From assembly GCA_905331475.1 (NCBI GenBank), contig CAJNYU010002266.1, forward strand, positions 1 through 64,000: a stretch of 64,000 bases of DNA. Reading direction: 5' to 3'. Numbering within the stretch: the first letter of the stretch is position 1; every line of letters begins with the position of its first letter. This DNA is from Rotaria socialis. Lineage: Eukaryota > Rotifera > Eurotatoria > Philodinida > Philodinidae. The position numbers were made by a program, and so were the translations under genes. Under the pieces are notes generated by a model, which searched no databases, was not told the origin of the DNA, and was given only the letters and a program-made list of their open reading frames with translations. Positions 32,134-43,690 of the stretch are shown here, one piece after another.

Positions 32134-34272
32134 GCTACTAAATGTTCTTTTTGTGTTTCTTTCACGGTGAAAATAAATGAATGATTGCAAAGATTTCAAT
32201 CAAAACTCTTTTCCATTTCCTCTCGTTCCCTTTTTTTCTTCATGCCAAAATAAATGTGAAAAAATTCGCCTTGTATGTTCCGATCAGAAAATATCTGGCA
32301 TCGATTTAGTCTTAATTCAAATGACAAGAAAAAAACCTCACTTGATCGGCGTCGAGGAAATCAGCTTTTTCTTTTTGCCGGATGCGAATTCGCTCAAAGG
32401 AATTGACTTATGCTTTTCATCAACATTTTTGTTCTATTCTTTCCGCTAATGAAGAAAAAGCACAAAAAGAAAAGAAATATCTTTTTATTGAGTTGGTGCT
32501 TTCAGAATCAAATCAAATATTCGCGACAGATGTTTTTGCAGAATTACAAATTGTAATTTAGAATTAATGTAAAAACATATCCAATAGAGCAAATGCGATA
32601 TATTTGTGGTGATTTAGATATTCTTATGTTTTACACGAAGAACTACAAATATATTATGAATTCGCTTATAAAGAAACAAAATGATTCTATAATCGTAATA
32701 TATACTCTTTGATTAGGTCTATATAATCCAGTGTCGTAGAACTCACCTGATGACTTCTTCACAATGCGACATTTATTTTCTTAACTATAGTATTTGGTTA
32801 ATATGTATAATTATATCAGATCGATAGTTAGACATGATCACTCTTGATGGATTATATTCAAAAATTACCAAGCACTTTACATCGCGATCGAAGCTGATCA
32901 TTGTGACTTCTATTTTCATCATTGTGAATTCACTTCGTTGTTCGGTTCTATTGGACTTGCTTTTAGAATTGTTCTATTAAATATAACAAATCTGATATTT
33001 TTCGAAAACTTTTATACGATGATTTGTATTTGTTAGCCGTGCTTTCATCTTTTTTCCGATCTCTTCCTTGTGCTTTAAGTGTGATATACTTATATATGCG
33101 TGTGATCAAGTACATTTTAGAATTGTTTTAGAGTAAATCAAATGTAAGTTCGTCGAAACAGTATTTCAATGTGTTAATGGTCAATAAGTTCTCTTGCGAA
33201 GAGGTGGGCGCTTTAAAATTTTTTATGTTTGAGACGAGCAAGACTTTCTCTTTTTCTCTTTCGTTTCTTCTGTTTTTCACAAGAAAAACGCACGAGTTTT
33301 ATTTGACATTTTCCCGTCGTTTATTTGCACAGTTCGTCACTTCTGAGACTATTTTTTTCGTGTGAAGCAACTAAACAAATATTCTATTGGTCTACGAGTA
33401 AGAAATTTGTGTTTCGAAATGGTTTAATTGATTTAAGTCGCGGATCTTTTAGGAATGAACAATTTAATTAATATGGCAAATATGTTGATCTAAAAGCAAA
33501 GATTTCAAGTAGATGTTTTTTCTTTAAAGTAAATGAAGACGTTTGGAAAAAAACTTTTGGCGTACTGGTTATTTTGTTTATGATTTTGAATAATTTTCGT
33601 CTAAGATACAATGTTGCCGATGACTCTAAAATTTGCTTATCATATGTCAAGAGAGCTGCAGAAATGAACGCAAAAATGTTCCATAAACGAAGATTTTGCT
33701 CGTTTCGTTAATCAAGTTTACTACTAAAAACAAACAAGTGTCGATTGATTATGGATATAAAAATATGTCTAATCAGCGAACTCTAAGAAAGTGGAGTTTT
33801 CTACACTCCTTATTTTTCTAGAGATATTGAAAAATTAATTAGCAGCATTTAACTCTTATACTTTCATTGCAAAACATGTTGAGTCAAATTCGAGACAAAC
33901 GAACGAAATTTCATTTTAATTTATAAAAATTGTTAGTCTGACACAGTCGTTGTTGCTAACGATACGAAAAATGATTGATTTTTGAATATATTTCTTCTTC
34001 ATCATCATCATATATTTGATAGTTTAGGTGCTACAATAAGTAATTGGCCTATTCTAATCAGATGTTAGTAATGTACCAGCTACAAAAAATTCTTGTGAAC
34101 CCTGTATCATAATACCTAATCGTTTTTGCAGACCGTCCCGTGCACTTTGCAATTGCAAATTCGTACCTTATATACTGCAACATTTATCTTGAATCATAGA
34201 AATATTTCTTAATAAAGACGCATTTGATCTCATTTTAGATTCGAAATTATTCGAGATATCCTTCGAAGAGAA
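32134..34272. other. intergenic, nothing recognised
   Basis: 2.1 kb between divergent genes, so both promoters lie here. A frame at 32177-32449 is low-complexity and not called. A CATCATCAT run is seen near 34001-34010. No inverted-repeat element was recognised. Confidence 0.45.
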
Positions 34273-36053
34273 ATGTCGACAGTAACCGAATCAAATTTAT
34301 GTTCAATGTGTAAACATTTGAGAAAAAATTTTTGTATTGGGTGCCAAAAATACTTTTGTCCAAATCATTTCAAAGAACATGAACAACAATTATCGATCAC
34401 ATTCGATAACGAAATAATAAGATCGCACGATGAAATTCTTGATGGAATACAAAAATTAGAACAATCTAATAGTTTGTCATCGGATCTCTTTAATAAAATT
34501 GAACAATGGAAAAGAACAACAATAAATAAAGTAGAAAAAGCAGCAGAACAAGTTCAGCATCAGCTTATCGAAATCATCAATAGACAAAGAACAACAATAG
34601 CAGAAGAACTCGAGCCAATAACAAAAGAAATTCGTTATCGTCGAGAAGAAGAAAATTTTCTTGAAACGGATATTGATCTACTAAAACAGAAAATTAATGA
34701 AATTCAACAGAAACTCGAGAGATTCCTGCGAAATGATACAAATAACGCTGTTATTTTTAATAGTGAAACAATTGATTGGAATCAACTTATTTACATTCGA
34801 GAAGAACAAGAAAACTGTGAGTGAATTAACATGAAATTCTCTGATATATCATCCAGAAAATTGAATAAAATATCACTAGAAACAATCTTTTTGGCGTAAC
34901 TGAGTAAATTTTAAAAAAGAAAAAAGTTCTTCCCTAAAAAGCAAATTTTTTGTGATAAAAGAGAAAACTTCTATTTAAACGATATATTAGTAAAGTAAAG
35001 TCTTGTCAATAGACCGATGTACCCTCTGTGGAATTCTATTCTCACAATAGAATTTGTCTATTCCGAATCCCAAACTTAAAACAACGCCCATAGAATGAAT
35101 GAGTCAACTTGTGTTTTGTTTTAGTTCCACCACTAAACAGTATACATCTGCTTGCAAATACAAAATGGAAACAAAACGGTGTTGTTGTGGCTGGAGGAAA
35201 TTCTTTTGGAGCTAATATCAATCAACTCTGCAATCCCTGGGGTTTTCGTATAGATGATGCTCAAACTGTGTACATAGCCGATTGCGGTAATCATCGTATT
35301 GTCGAATGGAAATGTAATGCCATGACCGGTCAAATTGTTGCTGGTGGAAATGGAGATGGACAAGGTACAAATCAGTTTTACTGGCCCACAGATGTGATTA
35401 TTCATAAAGAAACAGATAGTCTTATTATTTGCGATTATGGTAATAAAAGAGTAGTTCGATGGCCTCGTCAAAGTAGTACCAGTGGAGAAGTTATCATATC
35501 CAATATTGCATGCTACGGCTTGACTATCGATAATGATGGATTTCTCTATCTTGTTGATAGTGATAAACATGAAGTCAAACGATATCGAATCGGGGAAAAT
35601 GATGGCAAAATTGTTGCCGGTGGAAATGGGAGGGGTAATCGATTGGATCAGCTACACTATCCAAGATACATATTCGTCGATCGAGATCAAACGGTTTACG
35701 TATCCGATGAATGTAACCATCGGATAATGAAATGGAAGAAAGGTGCAAAAGAAGGCATCGTTGTGGCAGGGGGACTAGGCGAAGGAAATAGTCTCACACA
35801 ATTATCAAATCCTTGTGGTATTATCGTGGATCAATCAGATAATGTGTATGTGGTTGATGCTGGAAATCATCGGATAATGCGTTGGTGTCGAGGAGAAACA
35901 CAGGGAAACATCATTGCCGGTGGAAATGGCAAAGGTAAACAACCGAATCAATTCACTCGACCTACTAATTTGTCATTTGATCGAGAAGGTAATCTCTACG
36001 TTAGTGAAAGTGAAAACCATCGAGTACAAAAGTTTACCATTGACCAAAGTTGA
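34273..36053 (+). CDS. B-box/coiled-coil/NHL beta-propeller protein
   Basis: Two exons (34273-34816, 35125-36053) join in phase 1 to give 490 residues. The N-terminus is a B-box-like zinc finger (CSMCKHLRKNFCIGC...FCPNHFKEH, about 9-38). A long coiled coil follows (about 45-165). Exon 2 encodes six NHL repeats, each with an AGGNGxGxxxNQL-type loop and a YVxDxxNHRIxxW-type strand, enough for a closed six-bladed propeller. The layout equals a TRIM-NHL protein without the RING, so ubiquitin ligase activity is unlikely. A scaffold or RNA/protein-binding role is inference. The third blade is the most divergent (IISNIACYG). A broken paralogue lies 9.4 kb downstream in the same orientation and shares almost identical patches. 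Confidence 0.88.
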
Positions 36054-36335
36054 TATTTTTTGTTAGCTATCCTGTTGTTTCAATGTTCTTATACTATAAT
36101 CTTCAATGAGTGACAGAGTAATGAAGATATTTCTGATCGAATCATTTTATGTTGGCTGTGTGATTATTATGAATAAAACACAATAAAGTAATTTTTTATC
36201 GATTTCAATCGCTGACTTCTGTTTTTAATACTTCATATGTACTTTCAGTAGTCAGTGAATTGCACTATTTCCTACATCAACACCGCGTGTGATGAGAGAT
36301 CGAGCATTCTATTATGTTAATAGTTGAGTGTGAAT
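36054..36335. other. 3' flank of NHL gene
   Basis: AATAAAACACAATAAA near 36171-36186 is a good poly(A) signal. Nothing else is recognised. Confidence 0.5.
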
Positions 36336-36698
36336 GGGTGTAAGCGTTATCTGTCTCCTCCCACACCCACACCCATTAGAGGTCCTTGGTGAAACCTCGT
36401 GTAATTCTATGCACGCCTCGTGGACACATATTTTGTAACAATAGTTTTGCCATGGTTCAAGCATGCTAATTGGGATTGTATTTGAGCGTCGCTAATTTTC
36501 CAAGATGTCCTTTTCCATTTTCTACACAATTTTTTTAAGGCCCCCACCCCTCATAAAAGTCCCGCAATTCTCAACCGATCGGGCTGAAATTTTTTGTGGT
36601 GATAGACCACCTATGATAATTACGATAAACTTTCGATTCAACCAATGGGTGTGAGTGTGTGGATGCGGGAGGAGACGGATAACACTTACATCCACCCA
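36336..36698. repeat. inverted repeat with telomere-like CCCACACCC words
   Basis: The left arm (36336-36377) contains GCGTTATCTGTCTCCTCCC followed by ACACCCACACCCATT. The right arm (36644-36698) contains its imperfect reverse complement, AATGGGTGTGAG then GGGAGGAGACGGATAACAC. About 265 bp of moderate-GC DNA lie between. Arms of about 45-55 bp with roughly 80% pairing point to a worn fold-back element that carries or captured telomere-like repeats. No flanking duplication was identified. Confidence 0.55.
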
Positions 36699-36871
36699 CA
36701 CACGAATCATCAAGATAGAATAAACAAAAAAATAATTTTTCGAATGTCTCAGGGGTACCACAGGCACGAAAAATTCAATTTTTCTGAATTACTGAACTGA
36801 GTTATTAAACGTCTTCAGAATCCATCGGCTTATTCATATGTAATGATAGTTTTGCCTATTTTTTTAGTGCT

Positions 36872-37580
36872 ACAGGGTTTTCGGTGTGGGTGTTCCCTAG
36901 ACTGAAAGGATAGGGTCTAGAAGCCGTAATTCATGTGTCTGTGTGCCTGTCTGTAATAATGATACAAACGACCATTTCTGTGGCACAATTGACCATTCCT
37001 GTGACATAAATGACTATTTCTCATGGTACAAATGACCACTTTTATGGCTCAAATAACCAATTCTCATGGTAGAAATGACTATTTTTATGGCACTAAGGGT
37101 GTTGTTACCGCACAAACCATGGACGTCTGTAAGACGTGGTCACGGGAAATAGGCCGCTCTGGATATGCGGTCAGTGGAGGGGACGAGTTGATCCCCCTAC
37201 GGAACCTTGAGCTAACCATCGTGATATTCCTGAACCCCGTATTTTGTGGCTAGTTAAGACTCAACCTCTCCGCTGTCTTATGGGTCTTTGAGTCCGATTC
37301 TGTCTGTGTTTCGTCTTCACTTTTAGTGCTTTTACTTGAAACCTTTAATTTTCGTCTAATTCTTACTTCAGTTTCATTTATTCCCACCTTCTTTACAGGC
37401 CTGTTTAAAAATATCATCACCAGCTGCTGGCGCAAACAACCGATTCTCTGTCCTGTCCATGCATTTCTTCTCCTCAACACTGTCTGTCTAGGGCCCAGTG
37501 AATCGACTTTCGATGTCAATGAATGTTACTTGTTGTTATTAGGAACAAAATATCTTTTTCGATTTCAGACCTTCTAGTTT
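36872..37580 (-). mobile_element. probable retroelement 3' end (minus strand), with 22-bp degenerate tandem repeat
   Basis: On the minus strand a Lys/Arg/Ser-rich open frame (37519-37250) ends and is followed by about 370 bp of GC-richer DNA. Next comes a degenerate tandem array (36955-37090; unit about 22 bp, ACAAATGACCATTTCTG-like). Then a block ending CCTATCCTTTCAGTC is shared with the repeat at 23.3 kb. Immediately after that end stands GGGAACACCCACACC, a telomere C-strand-like word. The order ORF, 3' UTR, C-strand telomere repeat is the orientation left when an element primes on a telomeric G overhang, as described for bdelloid Athena elements. No reverse transcriptase motif is visible here, so the class is inference. 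Confidence 0.45.
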
Positions 37581-39062
37581 GAGAAAATTTATTTCACCGA
37601 AGCCAACATGGAGTTCTCACGAACCTTTGGCCAATAGGAGAATTTGACACGCTCTACAAAATTTGCTTGAATTTTATTAGTGTTGTTATTAGGGAAATGA
37701 GTCCTAACAACAACAGATGTAGGTCCTTGTCGTAGACCACTGATATCTCCGCCACTACAGTTCAGTTAAAGGTGGCTGTTTCACCATTCGAAATGGGGCA
37801 TTCCAAGGATTATGCATATGTAAGAATAATTTCAATCGAGTGTAAAATAGCTGCACAGCGAATCAATCAAATCATGTCATTGTTTTAGTGTTGTAATTAG
37901 GGTAACTTGCTACATAAATAAATAATTTCCACATAATGGAAGCTTCGATCCATTCGAAACTTAGTCATGTCTTAAAATGATAGTTATCAACGTTAAAGTG
38001 TTTGTTTTTGAGTAAAGCAAATGTCTGCTAAATCTTCTAGTAGACTTGAATGAATAGTCTTTTAGCAATTTCAGATCTCTCATGGAGAGCTAATTAGTAT
38101 TTCAATCGAAAATAAAATTAGACTAATATTAGTTGATTCATATCAAGATGAGAAATTCTTAGCATCTCAATTGTATATTTCTCAAGTCAGTATCTGATTC
38201 GATGGATGAAAGAAAGTTTGCTAGTCATATTGAAAAAAAAATCGTTTTCGATTGATTAAATAATCAATTCATTGTTTAATAATAATTAGTATTTATTTCT
38301 AATCATTCGAAGTATAGAATCGATTCGGTTTTGTTTTGAAGAAAAAAAACAACCATCGATTTTTCGTATTTTAGTTAAAGAAGAATATGTTCGATCGAAT
38401 GTTTGAATTCTTTACAAACACAAATCAACTCATGATTAAATTAGCTTGGCATTGTAATTTAGTAAGGATTCTGAAACATAATTTCGATTTACTAACGAAA
38501 ATTTTCTATACAATGAACAGTTTAGTCGTTTATGACGACTGGTTATAATTTTATTTATGTTGAAAATGTGAATGTATTTTGCTGCCACATTCACCATCTT
38601 CGTTAGAAATCGATCTCAATCTAAATATGTGCTGACAAACAGTATTTTCTCAAATGAAAATCAGATTGAGCTTCTTATAATAAAAAATAATCACAGAAAT
38701 CCTATTCTACGTAGCAAGAGCAGCTTGTTGTTGTTAAAAACTGTTTACAAGTTATTATGATTGAGTATATCGGTTGCTATTGAACTTTTGTTCTCCTTTA
38801 GTAGATGTTCTCAATTACTGAGTGTCGTTTTTCTCTCTAATTGATTCATTGATGGAAGACTCTTTAAGATTAAAAATAGACAAGCAAGATTCCTATTAGA
38901 ACTGAAACACTTGAATTTTGATATTGATTTAAAAATTGTAACAAAATATCTCACTGCTGAATATGAGTAAGCTTACAGTATTACAATGCGATCCGTAATT
39001 AAACCTCATAATATGACACACACACACAAAATTGTTTCCATTGCTTGGATACCTCACTTGTA
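37581..39062. other. intergenic, nothing recognised
   Basis: AT-rich 1.5 kb. The first 300 bp may still belong to the repeat to the left, since GCTCTACAAAAT near 37652 resembles the hairpin arm at position 37-67. A short (CA)n lies at about 39018-39027. Confidence 0.4.
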
Positions 39063-40504
39063 TTACTGATCGGTAAGCATTCGTTGGTTTACATATTCTC
39101 GTTTGAGTACAAATGGATCGTAGAATGGTGCTTTTTCATTCATTGGTTTGTTACCACCGTTGCCTTGTATTTTCAGATGGATATCTGTTTTGGCTTCTGT
39201 TCCGAATTGTTGCATATCATGTTGTCGCGAAAGTTTCTCCATATCTGAGACGATTCGATCTGCTTTTTCCGTTTGTCTATTGTATTCATCTTGAAAAATA
39301 TATGATTTAGCTGATTTCACTTGTTGATTGACGAAGGCAAGTTTTTTATAAGCAACTAAATTTATAGTTTCTTTGTAGCCATCTATTTTCTCGTGTAATT
39401 GCTCTAGCTCGTGAGATCGCCATCGATCTAGTTCTAGGAGATATTTCTGTAACCATTCGCGATGCAACTCTTCTTGTCTTGCCTGTATTTCTTGTGCGTA
39501 CTCCAATAATCGATTTTGTTCATCAATCGTATCGTTGATAATCAATCCCATTACTCGTTCGGCTTCTCTCGATAATCCATGCAACCGCTGCTGAATGATT
39601 TCACTTGACTCCATATGAGTAACGTTCAGCGAGGCTAGTAGATTTTGCATTTCGGCTGAAGATGATATTCCAGCCCATAGATCAGTTTTAGCCTGCATTA
39701 TTAACTGAGCACGCGCCGACTCATGGACATTTGAATCGCCATCGTCCGTTGTTTTTGTCATCGTCTTTTGTGTAGGCCGGAAATTAACTGTCGTAGCTTT
39801 TATGGAACGTTGAACTATCGCTTCATTCTGAACATGAAAAATAAAATCTATCATAAGTTTATTATGACTCATCAGACAAAGTAGACTAGTTTTCTATTTT
39901 GACTATTTAGCCTCTCATATTGATAGGTGACACATTATGTAATCTATACGGATACACGTACTCATATAGTAGATGCATGAGCTACTTTTGGTACTGAAAT
40001 CCCTGATTGTGTAATTTGATTGGGACGAATGTTGCACTAGAACGCTCTCATTAATAATTCGTTTTAAAGAAAAGTTATTTTTCGCATCTTCTAGATGTGT
40101 TCGAATATTGCTCGAAACAAACACTGCTTCAATCTTAGCAAACACCAGCACGAGTAGCTTAAAGGTTCATATTCAAGGGTAGGTACTGAACTTGAACATG
40201 TACAAATAAATAAACATTATCAACTTACGTAATTATACTGATTTTCAGATACTGTATAACGTTTATTCATTGGAAGACTATTTACGACGAAGTCTTTCTC
40301 TTTTTCTCTTTTTGGTAGTGGCCAGTTTAACGGCTTTTCTAATTTTTGTTGTTTTTGTTCTGCTTGCATTTCTTGACGTCGTAGATCATTGGTTGATTGC
40401 TCCTGCTTTTGTATTTTCTTTTTGGCTTCACTTACTGGCTCCCTGAGCGCTGTCGAATTTTTCCTAGGTTCAACAGGGGTGTTGATGCTTGAGCTACCAC
40501 CCAT
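39063..40504 (-). CDS. coiled-coil protein with N-myristoylation motif
   Basis: Two exons on the minus strand, 40504-40229 and 39827-39063, join in phase 0 (TAC|GTAAGT ... TTCAG|AAT) to give 346 residues. The N-terminus MGGSSSIN fits the N-myristoylation consensus (Gly2, Ser6), suggesting membrane attachment. Residues about 20-80 are Lys/Gln/Glu-rich and helical. Exon 2 gives two coiled-coil stretches (about 115-225, with RLHGLSREAERVMGL and EIQARQEELHREWLQKYLLE) and a basic C-terminus ending PFYDPFVLKREYVNQRM. There is no catalytic or known binding domain. I do not recognise the family. A membrane-linked scaffold is a reasonable guess only. Confidence 0.72.
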
Positions 40505-41288
40505 TATCGAATATTTATGGTACTAATATCTGAAGAAATTGAAGGAGATTGATCATCTCTAAAACGAGAGTATGCATTTTCAGCAGTAGCGACGCAGTCT
40601 ATATATCAAAACAAGAATATGAATTAAGAACGCAAACACTAGTTTGCACACCAAAAATAAAGCGACATTCGACTCCGTCTTGGTTACACTCAATCCATTC
40701 GTAGTTTCAATCAAACGTTTAGTTGTTTGCTGAGAGAGAGAAATGAAATTATCCATCGAGTTTTTTTCATTCATGCAAAACAAAAGTCAACTTTTTTTCT
40801 TTCTTCGTTAACACGGCATATTCAAATTCCATTTTCCTGAAGGAGAACGAAGAACAACATCAATTGATTTTTGAATTCTGTGTAGATCAGCAAGTGCTAC
40901 ATATATATACACCGTGGGATTCATTTATTTCAATTTAGTCAAATCGAACAAAATAGTTTTATTTATCATATTAAAATCAATCATTTACGAGTAACTACGC
41001 AGTAGTTTGACACGTTAAACTAGCCTTTTAATTATATGTCGATGTTGCGGATGATTTCAGTTTTATTTTATGCATGACAATAGGCTGGCCTCTTTTATTG
41101 CGACAGCTAATTCATCATCGGTGATAGGTTGAATTTCTCATGCCTATTTCTTGAATTTGTATCAAATATTAATTTTGTTTTTAAGATTGTCTGAAAATGC
41201 TTCTTTAAACATAGATATGAGTTCATCGAATTCATCAATAAAATACTCACTTCAAGAGCTGATTTTTTTATTCTGCTCGAGATAAAAC
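40505..41288. other. intergenic, nothing recognised
   Basis: Upstream region of the minus-strand coiled-coil gene. It holds an AT-rich TATATATATACA word near 40903, and the 8-bp GATAAAAC (41281-41288) that was duplicated by the adjacent element. Confidence 0.45.
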
Positions 41289-41688
41289 TAGAGCCCAGCG
41301 CTTCCCGAAAAAAAAGAACCGAGAACCGATTTTTCAAGATTATGTTACCCGGAACCATGATAAAAAGAGGTTGGAACCGGAACCGTCATTTTTTTTACTG
41401 ATAACTAGAGTCATCTATTTTTTATAATTTTCGTAACTTCATGAAGTTACGATAAAGAAAACGACGAGTTTTAGTGTTAATTAATTAATTGATAAATATT
41501 TTTATGTGAACATATTGTACTATACTGATTTTCTTATTTCCTTTTTTTCTTTGTTTTTTGAAAAACAACGATTCCAAAGATTTTTTAAGAATCGAAATCA
41601 GAACCGTTTTTTTTAATTCTTCGGAACCGGAACCGTGATTCCGGTTTCGGTTCCTGTTCCGGGTATCGGATAGAACCGCTGGGCTCTA
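41289..41688. mobile_element. 400-bp hAT-type MITE with perfect 8-bp target duplication
   Basis: The ends TAGAGCCCAGCG and CGCTGGGCTCTA are perfect inverted repeats. GATAAAAC occurs immediately outside on both sides (41281-41288 and 41689-41696). An 8-bp duplication and a TAGAG/CAG-type end are hAT hallmarks. Subterminal zones on both sides are packed with GGAACCG/CGGTTCC words, likely transposase-binding repeats. The AT-rich centre carries a short hairpin (CGTAACTTCATGAAGTTACG). No transposase is encoded. Because the duplication is intact, the insertion is fairly young. Confidence 0.9.
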
Positions 41689-42178
41689 GATAAAACAGAA
41701 GCAATTTGTTTAGTTGAACGGGGCGTGAATGGAATCGATTGGGAAAATCAAGTTTCCTCGAAACAGATTTATCTAATTTTTAAAAGCAAGTTTTTCTGTA
41801 GAAAACATTCAATTTTAGATTTCATTTCGAAAACTGAATCATGCTTTTCAACTACAGAAAATTTTGTTTTCGTTTTGCAAGACACACATGACAAGGAAGA
41901 AAATAAACAACATAAATTACTTTTTTTTATCATTATGAATGGATCAAAAAACCTATTTCGACACTTGCATAGAACGAAAAATACATATTCGATCATGTAT
42001 GCAATCTCACTTGCCTTGCGAGAATAACTAAAATTCGATGTTTTATTGGTAAACGATTTTGTTTTTGAAAATCTTGTTTTGAACTTAATGGAAGCTGTTT
42101 TTCATCGTAGTTGAATGTTGAAACGACCCATGCACACAACAAGTAAGTAGAATTCTGTAGGAATCTTGAATCGTATTT

Positions 42179-42541
42179 CCCTAATCGACTCTCCCCCAAC
42201 GATTCCCCGGGGAGTCCCCATAAAATAACGAAATCCCTGGGGAGTCCCTGTCGTGAGTCCCCGGGGACTTTTTATTTGGGGGACTCCCCGGGGATTTCTC
42301 TGGGGAGAATTGATGAAATTTTTTAAAATAAAAAAAAGCTTTTTAATTTTTTTAATTTTTAAAAAATTAAGAAGAATTTATTTGTAATTAGATATTTCAT
42401 CGATTTTGACCAGATAACTCCCCGGGGAGTCCCCAGGGAGTCCCCGCAAAAGAACGAAATCCCTAGGGACTCCCTGTCGCGAGTCCCCGGGGATTTGTTA
42501 GGGGACTCCCTGGGGATTCTTCTAGGGAGAGTTGACTAGGG
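42179..42541. mobile_element. 363-bp GC-palindromic MITE
   Basis: CCCTARTCRACTCTCCC-type ends are inverted repeats (42179 and 42541). Each half carries the same order of modules: CCCCGGGGAGTCCCC, AACGAAATCCCT, GTCCCTGTCG and GAGTCCCCGGGGA. The element is therefore both an inverted repeat and an approximate internal direct duplication about 225 bp apart, separated by an AT-rich centre. These CCCCGGGG palindromes are extreme for this AT-rich genome. Possible TTT flanks are seen on both sides, not decisive. No coding capacity. Confidence 0.7.
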
Positions 42542-42801
42542 TTTACCTTATCAGAGACAAGTAAGGTATTTCATTCTTTTTTGTCAACCCCAAAAGAAAA
42601 AAGAACTTCTAGATAACTGAAAATTGTTTTCGTGCCATACAATCGTATTATCACTTCCTTTATCATGTAGTTTTTATGCAGCATCAAAGCAAGTATTCGT
42701 CCTTAAACCAAAAGGGATAGTGTGATTAAATATATTCAGCAATTTGTGTTTTCATAGTCTTCGTAGGATTTCTCTTGTCCCAACTGCATCGTATAAAAAA
42801 G

Positions 42802-42897
42802 TTGTTAGCGCAATCCCTTTGGGATTAAAAATGTGAAACACGACATAATTACTGCAAAAAAGCTTGTTAGCGCAGCCCCTTTAGGGCTAAAATGTGG
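42802..42897. repeat. two hairpin-bearing direct repeats 62 bp apart
   Basis: TTGTTAGCGC at 42802 and 42864 is each time followed by a small hairpin and AAAATGTG. The stems differ by compensatory changes: AATCCC/GGGATT (42812-42826) against AGCCC/GGGCT (42874-42888). This pattern suggests that the fold matters, at RNA or DNA level. Context and function are unknown. Confidence 0.55.
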
Positions 42898-43690
42898 AAC
42901 TCACATATATCCCTTCGACTTACTAAAATAATTCAAAATAGTTCATCTGAAAAATCTACCTTTATTTCCAAAACTTATAATTAGGTCATTATCTATTTGC
43001 TTATGCCTGTAATGGTACCCTGAGCTAGTTACTCTGCCGATATTGATGGCACGCTTTGATGATTCTCCTTCCTTCTCTTTCTGTTCTCTTTCCATTGTTC
43101 TAATATATATCTCTTCTATTTCTCTCCTATATATACGTGTATTACGTATGAAGTTGTTACATTCTGGATATGTGAAGAAGCGAATAAACATCATTGTCAT
43201 GAGTGGCGGTAAACCACTTCACCTCTATCCAGTTTGTCATTACGATATAAACTCAACAGAGTCTTATTTATCATTACAGTGTGTAGTGGTTTATTTCTAA
43301 ATTAAGCTCAAGTCTCTCTCAAGACGGATATATACATCACATATCTTCACTTATACTCTTATTCATGCACATTTTCCTACGAAGAAAAAAAATGGAAGAC
43401 TTCAGAAAATCCTGATATAGTTTCAAACTTAAAAAACAAATTTAGTTCAGTGAACTAGCGTTTTATTGCGTTGTGACTTCTGTCAATCGTTCGTCTTCTT
43501 AAAACATGAAACAGGTCAAAGATTTCATACGCCTTGGTGTGATTAATACCATCGTCATTTAAGAATCTAATGACGACGAATATGTAGCCGAATGAGACTC
43601 GTTTTAACTCATAAAAATGAGTTTTTCTTGATAAAAGTTTATATGAATTCATTTTAGATTTGTAGTGATTTGATTTATTCTACGAGAAAA
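42898..43690. other. intergenic, nothing recognised
   Basis: AT-rich spacer before the NHL pseudogene. Its right end (ATTTTAGATT about 30 bp before the ATG) resembles the upstream region of the intact paralogue. Confidence 0.45.

Noticed and set aside
32177..32449. 90-codon plus-strand frame overlapping the 5' side of the SnoaL-like gene
   Set aside because: Shadow of the opposite strand continuing into a Phe/Ser-rich run; no family.
37250..37519. 89-codon minus-strand frame as a host gene
   Set aside because: Embedded in the repeat at 36.9-37.6 kb and without a recognised domain; treated as part of the putative retroelement.
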